From Phycisphaerales bacterium (GTDB taxonomy: Bacteria; Planctomycetota; Phycisphaerae; Phycisphaerales; UBA1924): a DNA stretch of 33,188 bases. Under the pieces are notes generated by a model. It made no database searches and was not told the origin of the DNA. It saw only the letters and a list, made by a program, of their open reading frames with translations. This document shows, piece after piece, positions 1-7,168 of this stretch (its first letter is position 1; each line of letters opens with the position of its first letter). The stretch spans positions 1-33,188 of the forward strand of contig JACVCL010000016.1 in the NCBI GenBank assembly GCA_016742075.1, in the 5' to 3' direction. Made by a program: the position numbers and the translations under genes.

Positions 1-37
1 GCCCAACCCCAGCCCCAACCCCAACCCGGCCCTCAGG
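1..37 (-). repeat. G-rich telomere-like tract directly after a stop codon
   Basis: The plus strand reads as C-runs separated by AA or AG (CCCCAACCCC and similar), so the minus strand has at least four runs of three or four G with 2-3 base spacers. It starts immediately downstream of the TGA of the gene at 38-1417, so it would lie in that gene's 3' untranslated RNA as a potential G-quadruplex. The window edge cuts it, so its full length is unknown. A role in termination or RNA stability is inference only. Confidence 0.6.
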
Positions 38-1417
38 TCAGTCGGGGACGGCGGCCGAGGTCGGCGGCGCTACCGGAGCGCCCTTGAGGAGCGCCGCCAG
101 ACGGGCCCGCTCGGCCCGCAGTTCGGCGAGGCGGAGTTCGGCGATCTGGCGGCGTGCAAGATCGGTCCCCGCCGCGTCGGCGGCCCGCTGCACCTCGGCG
201 GCCTCCGCCTCGATCGCCGCCAGCCGGCGCAGGGCCGACTCGGTTGATCCCGGCAACGCCGGGGCGGTCGACTGGGCGTCGGTCGGCGTCGGACGCGTCG
301 CCGCCACCTGCCCGGGCCAAATGATCTGACCGAGCCTGTTGTTGAGGGCCTGCCGCTGCGCCGCGTTCCCACCGAGCCGGTTGGGCATGGCCCGCCACTG
401 CCGCTCGAGCGCCGGATCGCGCCAGGGGTCGCGGACGCCGTCGAGGTTCTCGCCGACCGCCACGGGCCCCGCGACGACGCCCGACCGGTTCAGGCCCACC
501 CCCGGCGCCATGGGCACGGCGTCCCACCCCCGCGGGCCGGTGAGCTCGACCGGCAGCGGCGCCCAGGACTCGCGGGTCAGACCCTCGCGGGCCAGCCGGC
601 GCTGCAGCGCCAGCCCCACCACATCCGTGGACACCATCCCGCGGCTGCGCAGATCGTCGAACCGGCCAAGGGGGATGTCGACCTCCACCACGCGCGTCGT
701 CCACTGCTCAGGGGGGATCTTCTCGTCGAGCGCCGGTGCCGGCTGCTCGCCGCCGATGCGGACCGCGCCCTGGTTCATGATCAGGGCGTCGGCCTCGCCC
801 GGCTGAATCACCGGCGGCAGCTCGCCGTTGGGCCCGAACCGACGCAGCACTCGGCCCTTCACCACCTCCCCGGGATCGTGCGACATGATCACCGAGGGCA
901 ACCGTGTGGTCGGGTCCATCAGGTCGGCCGGGTCGGCGTTGGCCGCGCGCGCCAGAGGCACACCGTCGAGTTCGGTCAGCACGTCGCCGACGCGGAACGT
1001 CCCGTTCTCCGCCGCCGGGAAGCCGCGCACGGTCGCGCTGATCGAGATCCCGTCCGGACCGGGGATCGAAGCGTAGTTGATTCCGACCGCGCCACGCGAA
1101 GTGATCGTGAACCGGCGCGTGAACGCCGCCACCAGCCGCAGCCGCTGTTCGGCCGAGAGGCCTTTGTCCCGCAGCAGCTCGCGGATGTGCCCCAACGAAA
1201 TGTCGCGTCCCTCGGCCAGCTGAACCTGCGCCGCGTCCCGATCGTCGAGGGCGGGGGCGTCGAGCCGCCGGACGATGGCCGGCAGGTTCGGGGCAGAATC
1301 GTCCGCCGCCGGCGCCTCGGCGGGCGCGGGGTCGGGCCTCGCCGCGGCCGGCCAGCCGGGCAGCACGAACGCCGCCCCGACGATCGCCGCCGCCAGACTC
1401 CGCCGCGACCTTCGCAT
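38..1417 (-). CDS. Secreted PDZ-like protein with C-terminal coiled coil
   Basis: The protein has 459 residues and starts at an ATG with GGAGA seven bases upstream. Residues 1-26 form a signal peptide: an Arg-rich start (MRRSRRS), a hydrophobic core and an AAA-type cleavage region. Residues about 110-195 look like a PDZ domain: a glycine-rich beta start, GDVLTELDGVPL, and a later strand around GEVVKGRVLRR, as in the ligand-binding domain of HtrA/DegQ proteases. I see no protease triad. Residues about 395-445 are Ala/Glu/Arg-rich heptads that predict a coiled coil, and the end is Pro/Ala-rich. It is the last gene of a minus-strand run after the APH-fold kinase, with a 67-base gap. A periplasmic scaffold or adaptor role is inferred; no specific function can be assigned. 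Confidence 0.8.
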   Translation of the reverse strand: MRRSRRSLAAAIVGAAFVLPGWPAAARPDPAPAEAPAADDSAPNLPAIVRRLDAPALDDRDAAQVQLAEGRDISLGHIRELLRDKGLSAEQRLRLVAAFTRRFTITSRGAVGINYASIPGPDGISISATVRGFPAAENGTFRVGDVLTELDGVPLARAANADPADLMDPTTRLPSVIMSHDPGEVVKGRVLRRFGPNGELPPVIQPGEADALIMNQGAVRIGGEQPAPALDEKIPPEQWTTRVVEVDIPLGRFDDLRSRGMVSTDVVGLALQRRLAREGLTRESWAPLPVELTGPRGWDAVPMAPGVGLNRSGVVAGPVAVGENLDGVRDPWRDPALERQWRAMPNRLGGNAAQRQALNNRLGQIIWPGQVAATRPTPTDAQSTAPALPGSTESALRRLAAIEAEAAEVQRAADAAGTDLARRQIAELRLAELRAERARLAALLKGAPVAPPTSAAVPD

Positions 1418-1484
1418 GATGCGTCTCCGCGTTCCCCGCCGCGCGTTCCACGGGTTCGCGCCGGCGGGGGATCCGGGGAAGAGT

Positions 1485-2594
1485 TTATCCCGCGTCGGGC
1501 GCCGCCAGCAGGCGGGCCAGCCGGGGCGATTCCGAGGCCAGCCAACGCACTTTCCGGAGCACCATCCGCAGAAACGACGAGCCCGACACGTCGGCGAACC
1601 GCCCCGTGGCGGCGATGGGGACTGTCGCCTCGGCGATCATCGCCTCGATCATCAGCGGCACCAGCGCATCGACCTCCGGCTGCGAGATCATCGCCCCGGG
1701 AACCGAGTCGTACCCCGAGACGAACGCCCTCAGCCGGGCCTCGTCGAGGCCGTCGGGCCAGTGGTCGGGCGTGTCGGCGGTGCGGAGGAGCGAGAACTGA
1801 AGCACGCCGTTGGCGATGTCCATCACGCGCGGCTCGAGCCGCGCGGTGTCGAAGTCGAGCAGAGCCCGCACGCGAGGCCCGTCGAACAGCAAATTCCCCG
1901 GGTGGTAATCGCCGTGCACCACGTGGCGGGGGAACGATCCGACCCCGGCCGCGGCTGCCGCGGCGCCCGCCTCGGCGTAGGCGGTCTTGAGGTCGGCGCA
2001 GCAGTCGGCCAGAGACAGGTCGGAACGCCCGGGGATCGAGTCGAGCTGCGAGGCGACGGCCGCGTTGTCGTGGTACGAGTGGCCCGGCAGATCGGCCAGG
2101 TGCGCCGTGGCGAGGGCCAGGTGAAACCTCGCCAGCACCTCGCCGGCCGAGCGCGCCTGCTCGCCCGAAAAGTCGAAGCGTGTCCCCTCCACGTGCTCGA
2201 AGAGCTCGTAGATGCGGGAGTCGAAGCGCACCGCCGTCTCGTGGTGGCGACGCGTCGGCACCAGCCTCGCCACCGGGAATCCGGCGTCGGCGAGCGCCAG
2301 CTGGATCGCGTGCGCACGGGCCACGCGCAGGGGTTCATCGCGCCCCGGCGCGCGCCGCTTGAGCAGGAACCGGCCCTTCTCCGCCTCCACCACCAGCTTG
2401 GGCGACCGGCGCGACCCGCGTTTGAGCCACTGGATCGAGCGGATCGCGCCGGTGTCCCAGTGCGAGAGCACCACCGCCAGCTCCGAAGGCTCGAAGAGGC
2501 CCGCCGCGTCCTCCCCGGTCATCGGCGGCACGCCGGCGGGCCCTCCGCCGGCCGCGGGGCCCCCCGGCACCGGGTTCGACGAGGCGGAACTCAC
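1485..2594 (-). CDS. APH-fold small-molecule phosphotransferase
   Basis: This belongs to the aminoglycoside phosphotransferase (PF01636-like) kinase superfamily, whose members phosphorylate small alcohols or amines such as homoserine, choline or sugars with ATP. The catalytic loop HGDYHPGNLLF lies at residues 227-237 with Asp229 as base, and the metal-binding DFD is at 247-249. An N-lobe stretch (FLLKRRAPGRDE) supplies a candidate ATP-contacting lysine. I chose the GTG at 2594 because AGGAGAG lies about nine bases upstream; this gives 369 residues. A GTG at 2618 and an ATG at 2522 are alternatives. The first 25 residues are Gly/Pro/Ala-rich and may be disordered. It follows yicC by 62 bases. 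The substrate cannot be read from sequence, and there is no evidence that it confers antibiotic resistance. Confidence 0.88.
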   Translation of the reverse strand: MSSASSNPVPGGPAAGGGPAGVPPMTGEDAAGLFEPSELAVVLSHWDTGAIRSIQWLKRGSRRSPKLVVEAEKGRFLLKRRAPGRDEPLRVARAHAIQLALADAGFPVARLVPTRRHHETAVRFDSRIYELFEHVEGTRFDFSGEQARSAGEVLARFHLALATAHLADLPGHSYHDNAAVASQLDSIPGRSDLSLADCCADLKTAYAEAGAAAAAAGVGSFPRHVVHGDYHPGNLLFDGPRVRALLDFDTARLEPRVMDIANGVLQFSLLRTADTPDHWPDGLDEARLRAFVSGYDSVPGAMISQPEVDALVPLMIEAMIAEATVPIAATGRFADVSGSSFLRMVLRKVRWLASESPRLARLLAAPDAG

Positions 2595-2656
2595 CGATCG
2601 GGCTCTCCTATGGAGCACGGAGCCGGACGTCCGACGGGCTCCCGCTGCTCACTCCG

Positions 2657-3547
2657 TCACTCCGCGTTCTGCACCTGCTCCTTGATGCGGTCGATGGCGC
2701 CCTTGATCTCGACGATGTCCCTCGAGATCTCGGCGTCGCCCGACTTGCTGGCGATGGTGTTCGCCTCGCGGAGCATCTCCTGCGCCAGGAAGTCGAGCGT
2801 GCGGCCGATGGGCCGGTCGTCCGAAGCGGTGATCAGCTGCTTGAACTGCCCCATGTGCCCCGACAGGCGGGCGATCTCCTCGGAGATGTCCGACCGCTCG
2901 GCGTACACCGCCACCTCCTTGATGAGGTCCACGGTGTCGACCCGCACCTGCGCATCGGACAGCATGTTCTCGACCCGCGCCCGCAGGCGGCGCTGATAGT
3001 CCTCCACCACCCGGGGCGCACGCTCGGCGATCCGCGAGAGGCCCTGATGGATCACCCCGTGGTGCTGCAGCAGGTCTTTCACCAGCAGCTGCCCCTCCTT
3101 GGCGCGCATCGCCTGCAGGCCCTTGCACGCCGTCTCGAGCAGACGCAGGAACACCTCGCGGGCGTGATCGAGCCGGGCCTCCTCGTCGGCCGGCGGCTGC
3201 AGGACGCCGGGCAACACCAGCAGCGCCGAGACGTCGATCTTCAGCGACCCGTCCGCCACCTGCGGCGTGCGCCGCAGCTGCTCGACGTACCGCGCCAGGG
3301 CCTCGTGGTTGATCTGGTGCGCCGCGTTCGCCGACGCGTTGGACGATTTGCCGATCAGCGTGATCGTGCCCCGCGTCAGCCGGCGGCGCAGCTCGGCCTC
3401 CAGCTCGGGCTCCAGCCCCTGCAGCTCGTCTGGAAGGCGGATCGTCGCCTTGAAGTACTTGTTGTTCAGCGACCGCAATTCGAGGAAGTAGTGCACGCCC
3501 CCCTCGTGCGACGACGCCTCTCCGAACCCGGTCATCGAGCGGATCAT
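2657..3547 (-). CDS. yicC: YicC/YloC family endoribonuclease
   Basis: The protein has 296 residues, the usual family length. It begins MIRSMTGFGEA, the hallmark N-terminus, followed by LRSLNNKYF. The C-terminal DUF1732 part contains GRTLDFLAQEMLREANTI and SKSGDAEI, which are nearly invariant in the family. Members are cytoplasmic stress-induced proteins; the E. coli and B. subtilis homologues have been described as ribonucleases acting on small RNAs. The start is fixed by GGAGG eight bases before the ATG. It lies 36 bases downstream of secG on the same strand, so the two are probably co-transcribed. In many bacteria yicC precedes gmk and rpoZ; here an APH-fold kinase follows instead. The identification is secure; the RNA target is unknown. 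Confidence 0.96.
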   Translation of the reverse strand: MIRSMTGFGEASSHEGGVHYFLELRSLNNKYFKATIRLPDELQGLEPELEAELRRRLTRGTITLIGKSSNASANAAHQINHEALARYVEQLRRTPQVADGSLKIDVSALLVLPGVLQPPADEEARLDHAREVFLRLLETACKGLQAMRAKEGQLLVKDLLQHHGVIHQGLSRIAERAPRVVEDYQRRLRARVENMLSDAQVRVDTVDLIKEVAVYAERSDISEEIARLSGHMGQFKQLITASDDRPIGRTLDFLAQEMLREANTIASKSGDAEISRDIVEIKGAIDRIKEQVQNAE

Positions 3548-3583
3548 CAGCCTGACCTCCGCCCCCCGACCCGCCGCGGAACA

Positions 3584-4045
3584 TTACTGCGGCGCAGGAC
3601 CGGTGGCGGCCGGTTCCGAAGAGCCGGCACCCGTCGCCGCGGGCTCGGCGGCCGTCGTCTGCGAGCCCGACCCCGTCGCCCCGGTCGCGCCGGTCGCGCC
3701 GGTGCCCACCGGCTGCGGAGGCAGGTTCTGCGGCTGGCCCGCGGGCGCCCTCACCTCGGTTGGCGGGGCCTGCGGCGGCCGGACCATGAAGTTCAGCCCC
3801 ACCGCCACGCCCACGAACAGCACGAAGAACATGATCGTCGCCGTGGTGAGCGCATCGCCGGTCTTGGCGCCGAAGGCCGTCTGCCCGGCGCCGACGTCCG
3901 AGCCGAACGCCGCCGAGAGCCCGCCGCCCTGCGGCCGCTGGATCAGGATCGTGATGATCAGAAAGAACGACACCACCATGAACAGCACCACGAGGGCGCC
4001 GGTTCCCAGGGCGTTCCAGTTCATCTCGGCGAGCAGGGCGGTCAT
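3584..4045 (-). CDS. secG: Preprotein translocase subunit SecG
   Basis: SecG is the small two-helix subunit of the SecYEG channel in the inner membrane. Residues about 10-35 form the first membrane helix, followed by the family signature IQRPQGGGLSAAFG, then a cytoplasmic loop and a second helix (ATIMFFVLFVGVAVGLNFMV). After about residue 85 there is an unusual tail of about 65 residues rich in Pro, Ala, Gly and Thr (GATGATGATGSGS), absent from typical 75-110 residue SecG proteins. I chose the ATG at 4045 because AAGGA sits 11 bases upstream; a GTG at 4054 is only two bases from it. It is the first gene of the minus-strand run toward yicC. The tail is probably disordered. Confidence 0.95.
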   Translation of the reverse strand: MTALLAEMNWNALGTGALVVLFMVVSFFLIITILIQRPQGGGLSAAFGSDVGAGQTAFGAKTGDALTTATIMFFVLFVGVAVGLNFMVRPPQAPPTEVRAPAGQPQNLPPQPVGTGATGATGATGSGSQTTAAEPAATGAGSSEPAATGPAPQ

Positions 4046-4091
4046 GGTGCGCACGGTCCTTCCGGTCGGTCTCTGAAGAATTGGGGGGCGG

Positions 4092-4097
4092 AGTATA
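4092..4097 (-). promoter_or_regulatory. Candidate -10 element for secG
   Basis: TATACT on the minus strand lies about 46 bases before the secG ATG, giving a predicted leader of about 40 bases. No good -35 is visible at 15-18 bases spacing, so the call rests on the -10 hexamer alone. The segment is notably AT-richer than its surroundings. Confidence 0.45.
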
Positions 4098-4267
4098 GGA
4101 AGTCGGGCGTTGTTCGCCGACCCCGGCCCGGATCTTGGGCTGGTCGTCAGATTGGGAGGAATTCGTTAGGGTATTTCGGCATGTCGACTTCTCTCCCCGA
4201 GAATGCCCTGGGGCCGATTTCCAGTACACTCCGACCCGGTTCGGGAGACCCGACCGCCGAGTGAGCG

Positions 4268-5113
4268 ATGTGCTTCATCCGGCCGGGTCTCGGTCTTTGG
4301 AATTCGGCCTTGTCGCCAGCCTTTCGATCCGGCGTCGCCCCGACGCATCCCCTAGACCGTCCGGCCGGCACTGGTGCCGCGCCCACGCCGGCCACGGGCG
4401 CAACGGCTCTCCTCGATCGCTCCGTCGATCCACTCGGCGGGCGGGTGCTGGGCCATTTCGTCGAGCGGGCCCTGCCTTCGCATCGATTCGCCCAGCGTTG
4501 GTTGGCCCGGGACACCGAAAACGACAGACCCGTTCTGCTGTATCGGCTGGCCTCTCCGCAGCCCCTCTCGGCCGCTGGTTCGCGTCTGTCGCGGTGCCTC
4601 TCGCTCCGCGTCCCGCATGCCGTGCCGGTCGAGCGGAACGTGTGGGGATCCTTCGACCTCTGGCTTCTCTGCCCATATCTGGGCGGTCCGGACGGTTTGT
4701 TGAGCCTCGAAGCGCTCGTCACGGCCAAGCCCGAGCGACGGCTGGGTATTCACGAGGCCGTCCACGCCGCGCGGCAGCTGATGTCGTGCGCTGCGACGCT
4801 GGAGGCCGAGGGGGTTCCCCAAGGACGGTGGCGGAGTTCCGATGTGCTGGTCGATCGACGCGGGGCTCTGCACGCCGAGCTCGTCGGGGTCGAGGCGGCG
4901 CTGTCGCAGGAGCCGGCCGCCGAAGGGCCGGCGGTGGTTCGATCGCTGGGAGAGGTCCTGTTCCAGGCGGCCACAGGGGCCCGGGCTGGCGGGGGTCCGC
5001 CGGCACGGGCGCTCAATGCGGCGTTGCCGAGGCGCTTCGCCGCCTGGCTCGACTCGGCCTGCGGGGGCGGGTTTAAAGACTTCCGGTCGGCCTTGGCCGC
5101 GCTCCCGGGCTGA
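4268..5113 (+). CDS. Hypothetical protein, probable pseudokinase fold
   Basis: The protein has 281 residues. I recognise a degenerate Ser/Thr protein kinase layout. Residues 75-94 (AQRWLARDTENDRPVLLYRL) match the beta2-beta3 pattern of bacterial kinases (xxYLARDxxxxRPVALKxL), but the ATP-binding lysine is replaced by Tyr92. The catalytic loop, normally HRDLKPSNVLVD, reads QGRWRSSDVLVD ending at residue 196, so the catalytic Asp is Arg. The DFG position falls in ELVGV. Residues 226-237 (SLGEVLFQAATG) match the helix-F segment SLGVLLYELLTG. The first 55 residues are low complexity; no signal peptide or membrane segment is evident. An in-frame stop lies six bases upstream of the ATG. It converges on pstA with a six-base gap. 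The fold is an inference; catalysis looks lost. It could be a scaffold or a regulatory partner. Confidence 0.7.
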   Translation: MCFIRPGLGLWNSALSPAFRSGVAPTHPLDRPAGTGAAPTPATGATALLDRSVDPLGGRVLGHFVERALPSHRFAQRWLARDTENDRPVLLYRLASPQPLSAAGSRLSRCLSLRVPHAVPVERNVWGSFDLWLLCPYLGGPDGLLSLEALVTAKPERRLGIHEAVHAARQLMSCAATLEAEGVPQGRWRSSDVLVDRRGALHAELVGVEAALSQEPAAEGPAVVRSLGEVLFQAATGARAGGGPPARALNAALPRRFAAWLDSACGGGFKDFRSALAALPG

Positions 5114-5119
5114 CCGGTC

Positions 5120-5962
5120 TCACCGCCGCCGCTGCGCCCGGGCCACCGTGAGCCGGATGCCGAGGCTGATCGCGAACACCACCGCGATGAGCACGAGCAT
5201 GCCCGCGAAGGCCATGTCGCGTCGACTCGGATCGGGCGAGTTGGCCCACACGTAGATCTGGTGTGTCAGGGCCGGGAAGGGCTTGGAGGGGTCACGCGTG
5301 ATCATGCTCGCGCCGAGAATCGTGAACAGCAGCGGGGCCGTCTCGCCTGCGATGCGGGCCAGCGCCAGGATGATGCCGGTGACGATCGAGCCGGAGGCCC
5401 CCGGGAGCACCACGCGCAGAATCGTCTGCGATTTCGTGCCCCCAAGAGCGATCGAAGCCTCGCGGTACGAATGGGGAACCAGCCGGAGCATTTCCTCGGT
5501 GGTCCTGGCGACGATGGGGATCATGATGAACGCCAGCCCCGCGGCCCCCGCCCACGCCGAGTAGCCGGTCAGCGGCACCACCAGCAGTTCGTAGCCCAGG
5601 ATCCCGACGACGATCGACGGCACGCCCGCCAGCACGTCGGCCGTGAACCGCACGGGGGTGGCCAGCCACCGCTCCTTGCTGTACTCCGACAGGTACACGC
5701 CGGCGAGAACGCCCGTTGGCACACCCACCGCCGAGGCCAGCGCGACGAGGATGAGCGTTCCCTCAATGGCGTGTCGCATCCCGGCCGGCTCGCCCTGCGC
5801 ATCGGCCGCGAAGAACGCCCACGACAGCCCGCCCGCGCCCCGGCGAACCAGGTCGGCGAGCACCAGCAGCAGCACGCCCACGATGACCACCGCGCACGCG
5901 ATGCTGCCCGCGTACGCGGCGGCGCTGGTCAGTCTCTTGGCTCGGTCGTGGAGAGTGCTCAC
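5120..5962 (-). CDS. pstA: Phosphate ABC transporter permease PstA
   Basis: PstA is one of the two membrane permeases of the high-affinity phosphate importer PstSCAB. The 280-residue protein has about six hydrophobic helices, the segment VLAGVPSIVVGILGYELLVV typical of PstA, and the coupling (EAA) loop EASIALGGTKSQTILRVVLP, which docks on the ATPase PstB. The C-terminal region ALTHQIYVWANSPD is also characteristic. The start codon is GTG with no clear Shine-Dalgarno sequence. It follows pstC after 84 bases that contain a G-rich tandem repeat. No pstB or phoU follows: the next gene converges, so the operon ends here. Confidence 0.95.
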   Translation of the reverse strand: MSTLHDRAKRLTSAAAYAGSIACAVVIVGVLLLVLADLVRRGAGGLSWAFFAADAQGEPAGMRHAIEGTLILVALASAVGVPTGVLAGVYLSEYSKERWLATPVRFTADVLAGVPSIVVGILGYELLVVPLTGYSAWAGAAGLAFIMIPIVARTTEEMLRLVPHSYREASIALGGTKSQTILRVVLPGASGSIVTGIILALARIAGETAPLLFTILGASMITRDPSKPFPALTHQIYVWANSPDPSRRDMAFAGMLVLIAVVFAISLGIRLTVARAQRRR

Positions 5963-6010
5963 GGGCGGGGATGACGAAGGAAGGCGTCCGGGCGGGCTTG
6001 CGGGCTTGGC

Positions 6011-6046
6011 GAGTGGGGGTAGGAGTGGGGGTAGGAGTGGGGGGGG
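6011..6046. repeat. Three 12-base G-rich tandem units between pstC and pstA
   Basis: The unit GAGTGGGGGTAG occurs twice exactly (6011-6022, 6023-6034), followed by a third copy ending in a G run (6035-6046). The array abuts the TGA of pstC. The plus strand, which is the template for these genes, has several runs of five or more G and could fold as a G-quadruplex; the mRNA carries the C-rich copy. It could attenuate pstA relative to pstC, but this is speculation. Confidence 0.75.
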
Positions 6047-7168
6047 TCAGTCGGAGAGGGCGGTCCGGCTCTGGCCGCCCACAACGAGGCTGCGGGCGAC
6101 GATGTTGAACAGCAGCGAGATCACCAGCAGGATCAGCGCCACTCCGATCAACGCCGACCGATGAACCTCGGTGACGGGGTCGTTGAACTGGTTGGCCAGC
6201 AGGCTCGCCATCGTCTGGATCGAGGCAAAGGGCGAGGGCACGATCTCGACGCGGTTGCCGACCACCAGCGTCACGGCCATCGTCTCGCCAGCGGCCCGAG
6301 CCAGGCCCAGCATCACCGCCCCGAACAGTCCGGCACGGCCGTACCGCAGCATCGCCCGCGAGCTCTGCCACCACGTGGCCCCCAGGGCCAGGCTTCCCTC
6401 GATCTGGCTCCGCGGCACGGCCCGCAGCACGTCGCGCGCGACCGCCGTCACGATCGGCAGGATCATGATCGCCAGGATCAGCCCGCCGGCCATCATGTCG
6501 CGCCCCTCCAGCGGGATGCGGATCGACTGCCCGGTCACGGGGTTGTCCCGGTAGAACAGGAACTTCAGCCACGTCACGTCGCCCAGCGCCCGGAACACCA
6601 GCGGCTCGACGTGCCGCCCCAGGAATGGCACCAGCACGAATGCGCCCCACATGCCGTACGCCAGGCTCGGGATCGCGGCGAGAAACTCGATGAGAAACGC
6701 CACCGGAGCCGCCGCGCGCCATCTCGGCGCCACCCGCACGAGAAAGAGCGCTGCCCCCAGGCTCAGCGGCACGGCGAAGACGAGCGCGATCAGCGACGTC
6801 GCCACCGTGCCGTAGATCACCGGCAGCGCCCCGAACCGCGGGGGCAGGGTCTCGGTCTGTCGCTCGCCGTCCACGACGACAACCCGGCCGTCGGGCCCGC
6901 GCAGCGGCCGCGTCAGCTCGTTGGGACGCCACTCGGCGCTGGTGAAGTAGTCGGCGCCGAAAGCGCGCAGGCTCGGCAGCGCCGCGTGCCCGAGCAGCCC
7001 CACCAGGGCCACGAGCATCAGCAGTACCAACGCCGCGGCCCCGCGGCAGAGCAGCCCGAGCGCCAGATCGCCCGAGACCACGCCCAAGCGCAGCTTCAGC
7101 GGGGTGCCGCCGGTCTGCCCGGGGTCGGCGGGCCCCGGCGGGGTTGGTGCCGTCGTTCCGCGGCTCAT
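6047..7168 (-). CDS. pstC: Phosphate ABC transporter permease PstC
   Basis: PstC pairs with PstA to form the phosphate translocation path. The 373-residue protein is longer than the usual 300-330. After a Pro/Gly-rich cytoplasmic N-terminus (1-30), the first helix and FGADYFTSAEWRP, there are two extra loops: one around GPDGRVVVVDGERQTETLPP and one of about 30 residues containing KFLFYRDNPVTGQSIRIPLE. The core signatures are present: FLIEFLAAIPSLAYGMWG and the coupling loop EGSLALGATWWQSSRAMLRYG. The ATG overlaps the pstS stop codon by four bases (ATGA), so translation is coupled to that of the binding protein. The inserted loops are the only oddity. Confidence 0.95.
   Translation of the reverse strand: MSRGTTAPTPPGPADPGQTGGTPLKLRLGVVSGDLALGLLCRGAAALVLLMLVALVGLLGHAALPSLRAFGADYFTSAEWRPNELTRPLRGPDGRVVVVDGERQTETLPPRFGALPVIYGTVATSLIALVFAVPLSLGAALFLVRVAPRWRAAAPVAFLIEFLAAIPSLAYGMWGAFVLVPFLGRHVEPLVFRALGDVTWLKFLFYRDNPVTGQSIRIPLEGRDMMAGGLILAIMILPIVTAVARDVLRAVPRSQIEGSLALGATWWQSSRAMLRYGRAGLFGAVMLGLARAAGETMAVTLVVGNRVEIVPSPFASIQTMASLLANQFNDPVTEVHRSALIGVALILLVISLLFNIVARSLVVGGQSRTALSD

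Noticed and set aside
1485-2594. Aminoglycoside resistance gene
   Set aside because: The APH fold is shared by many metabolic kinases, and the context (secG, yicC) is housekeeping; the substrate cannot be inferred.
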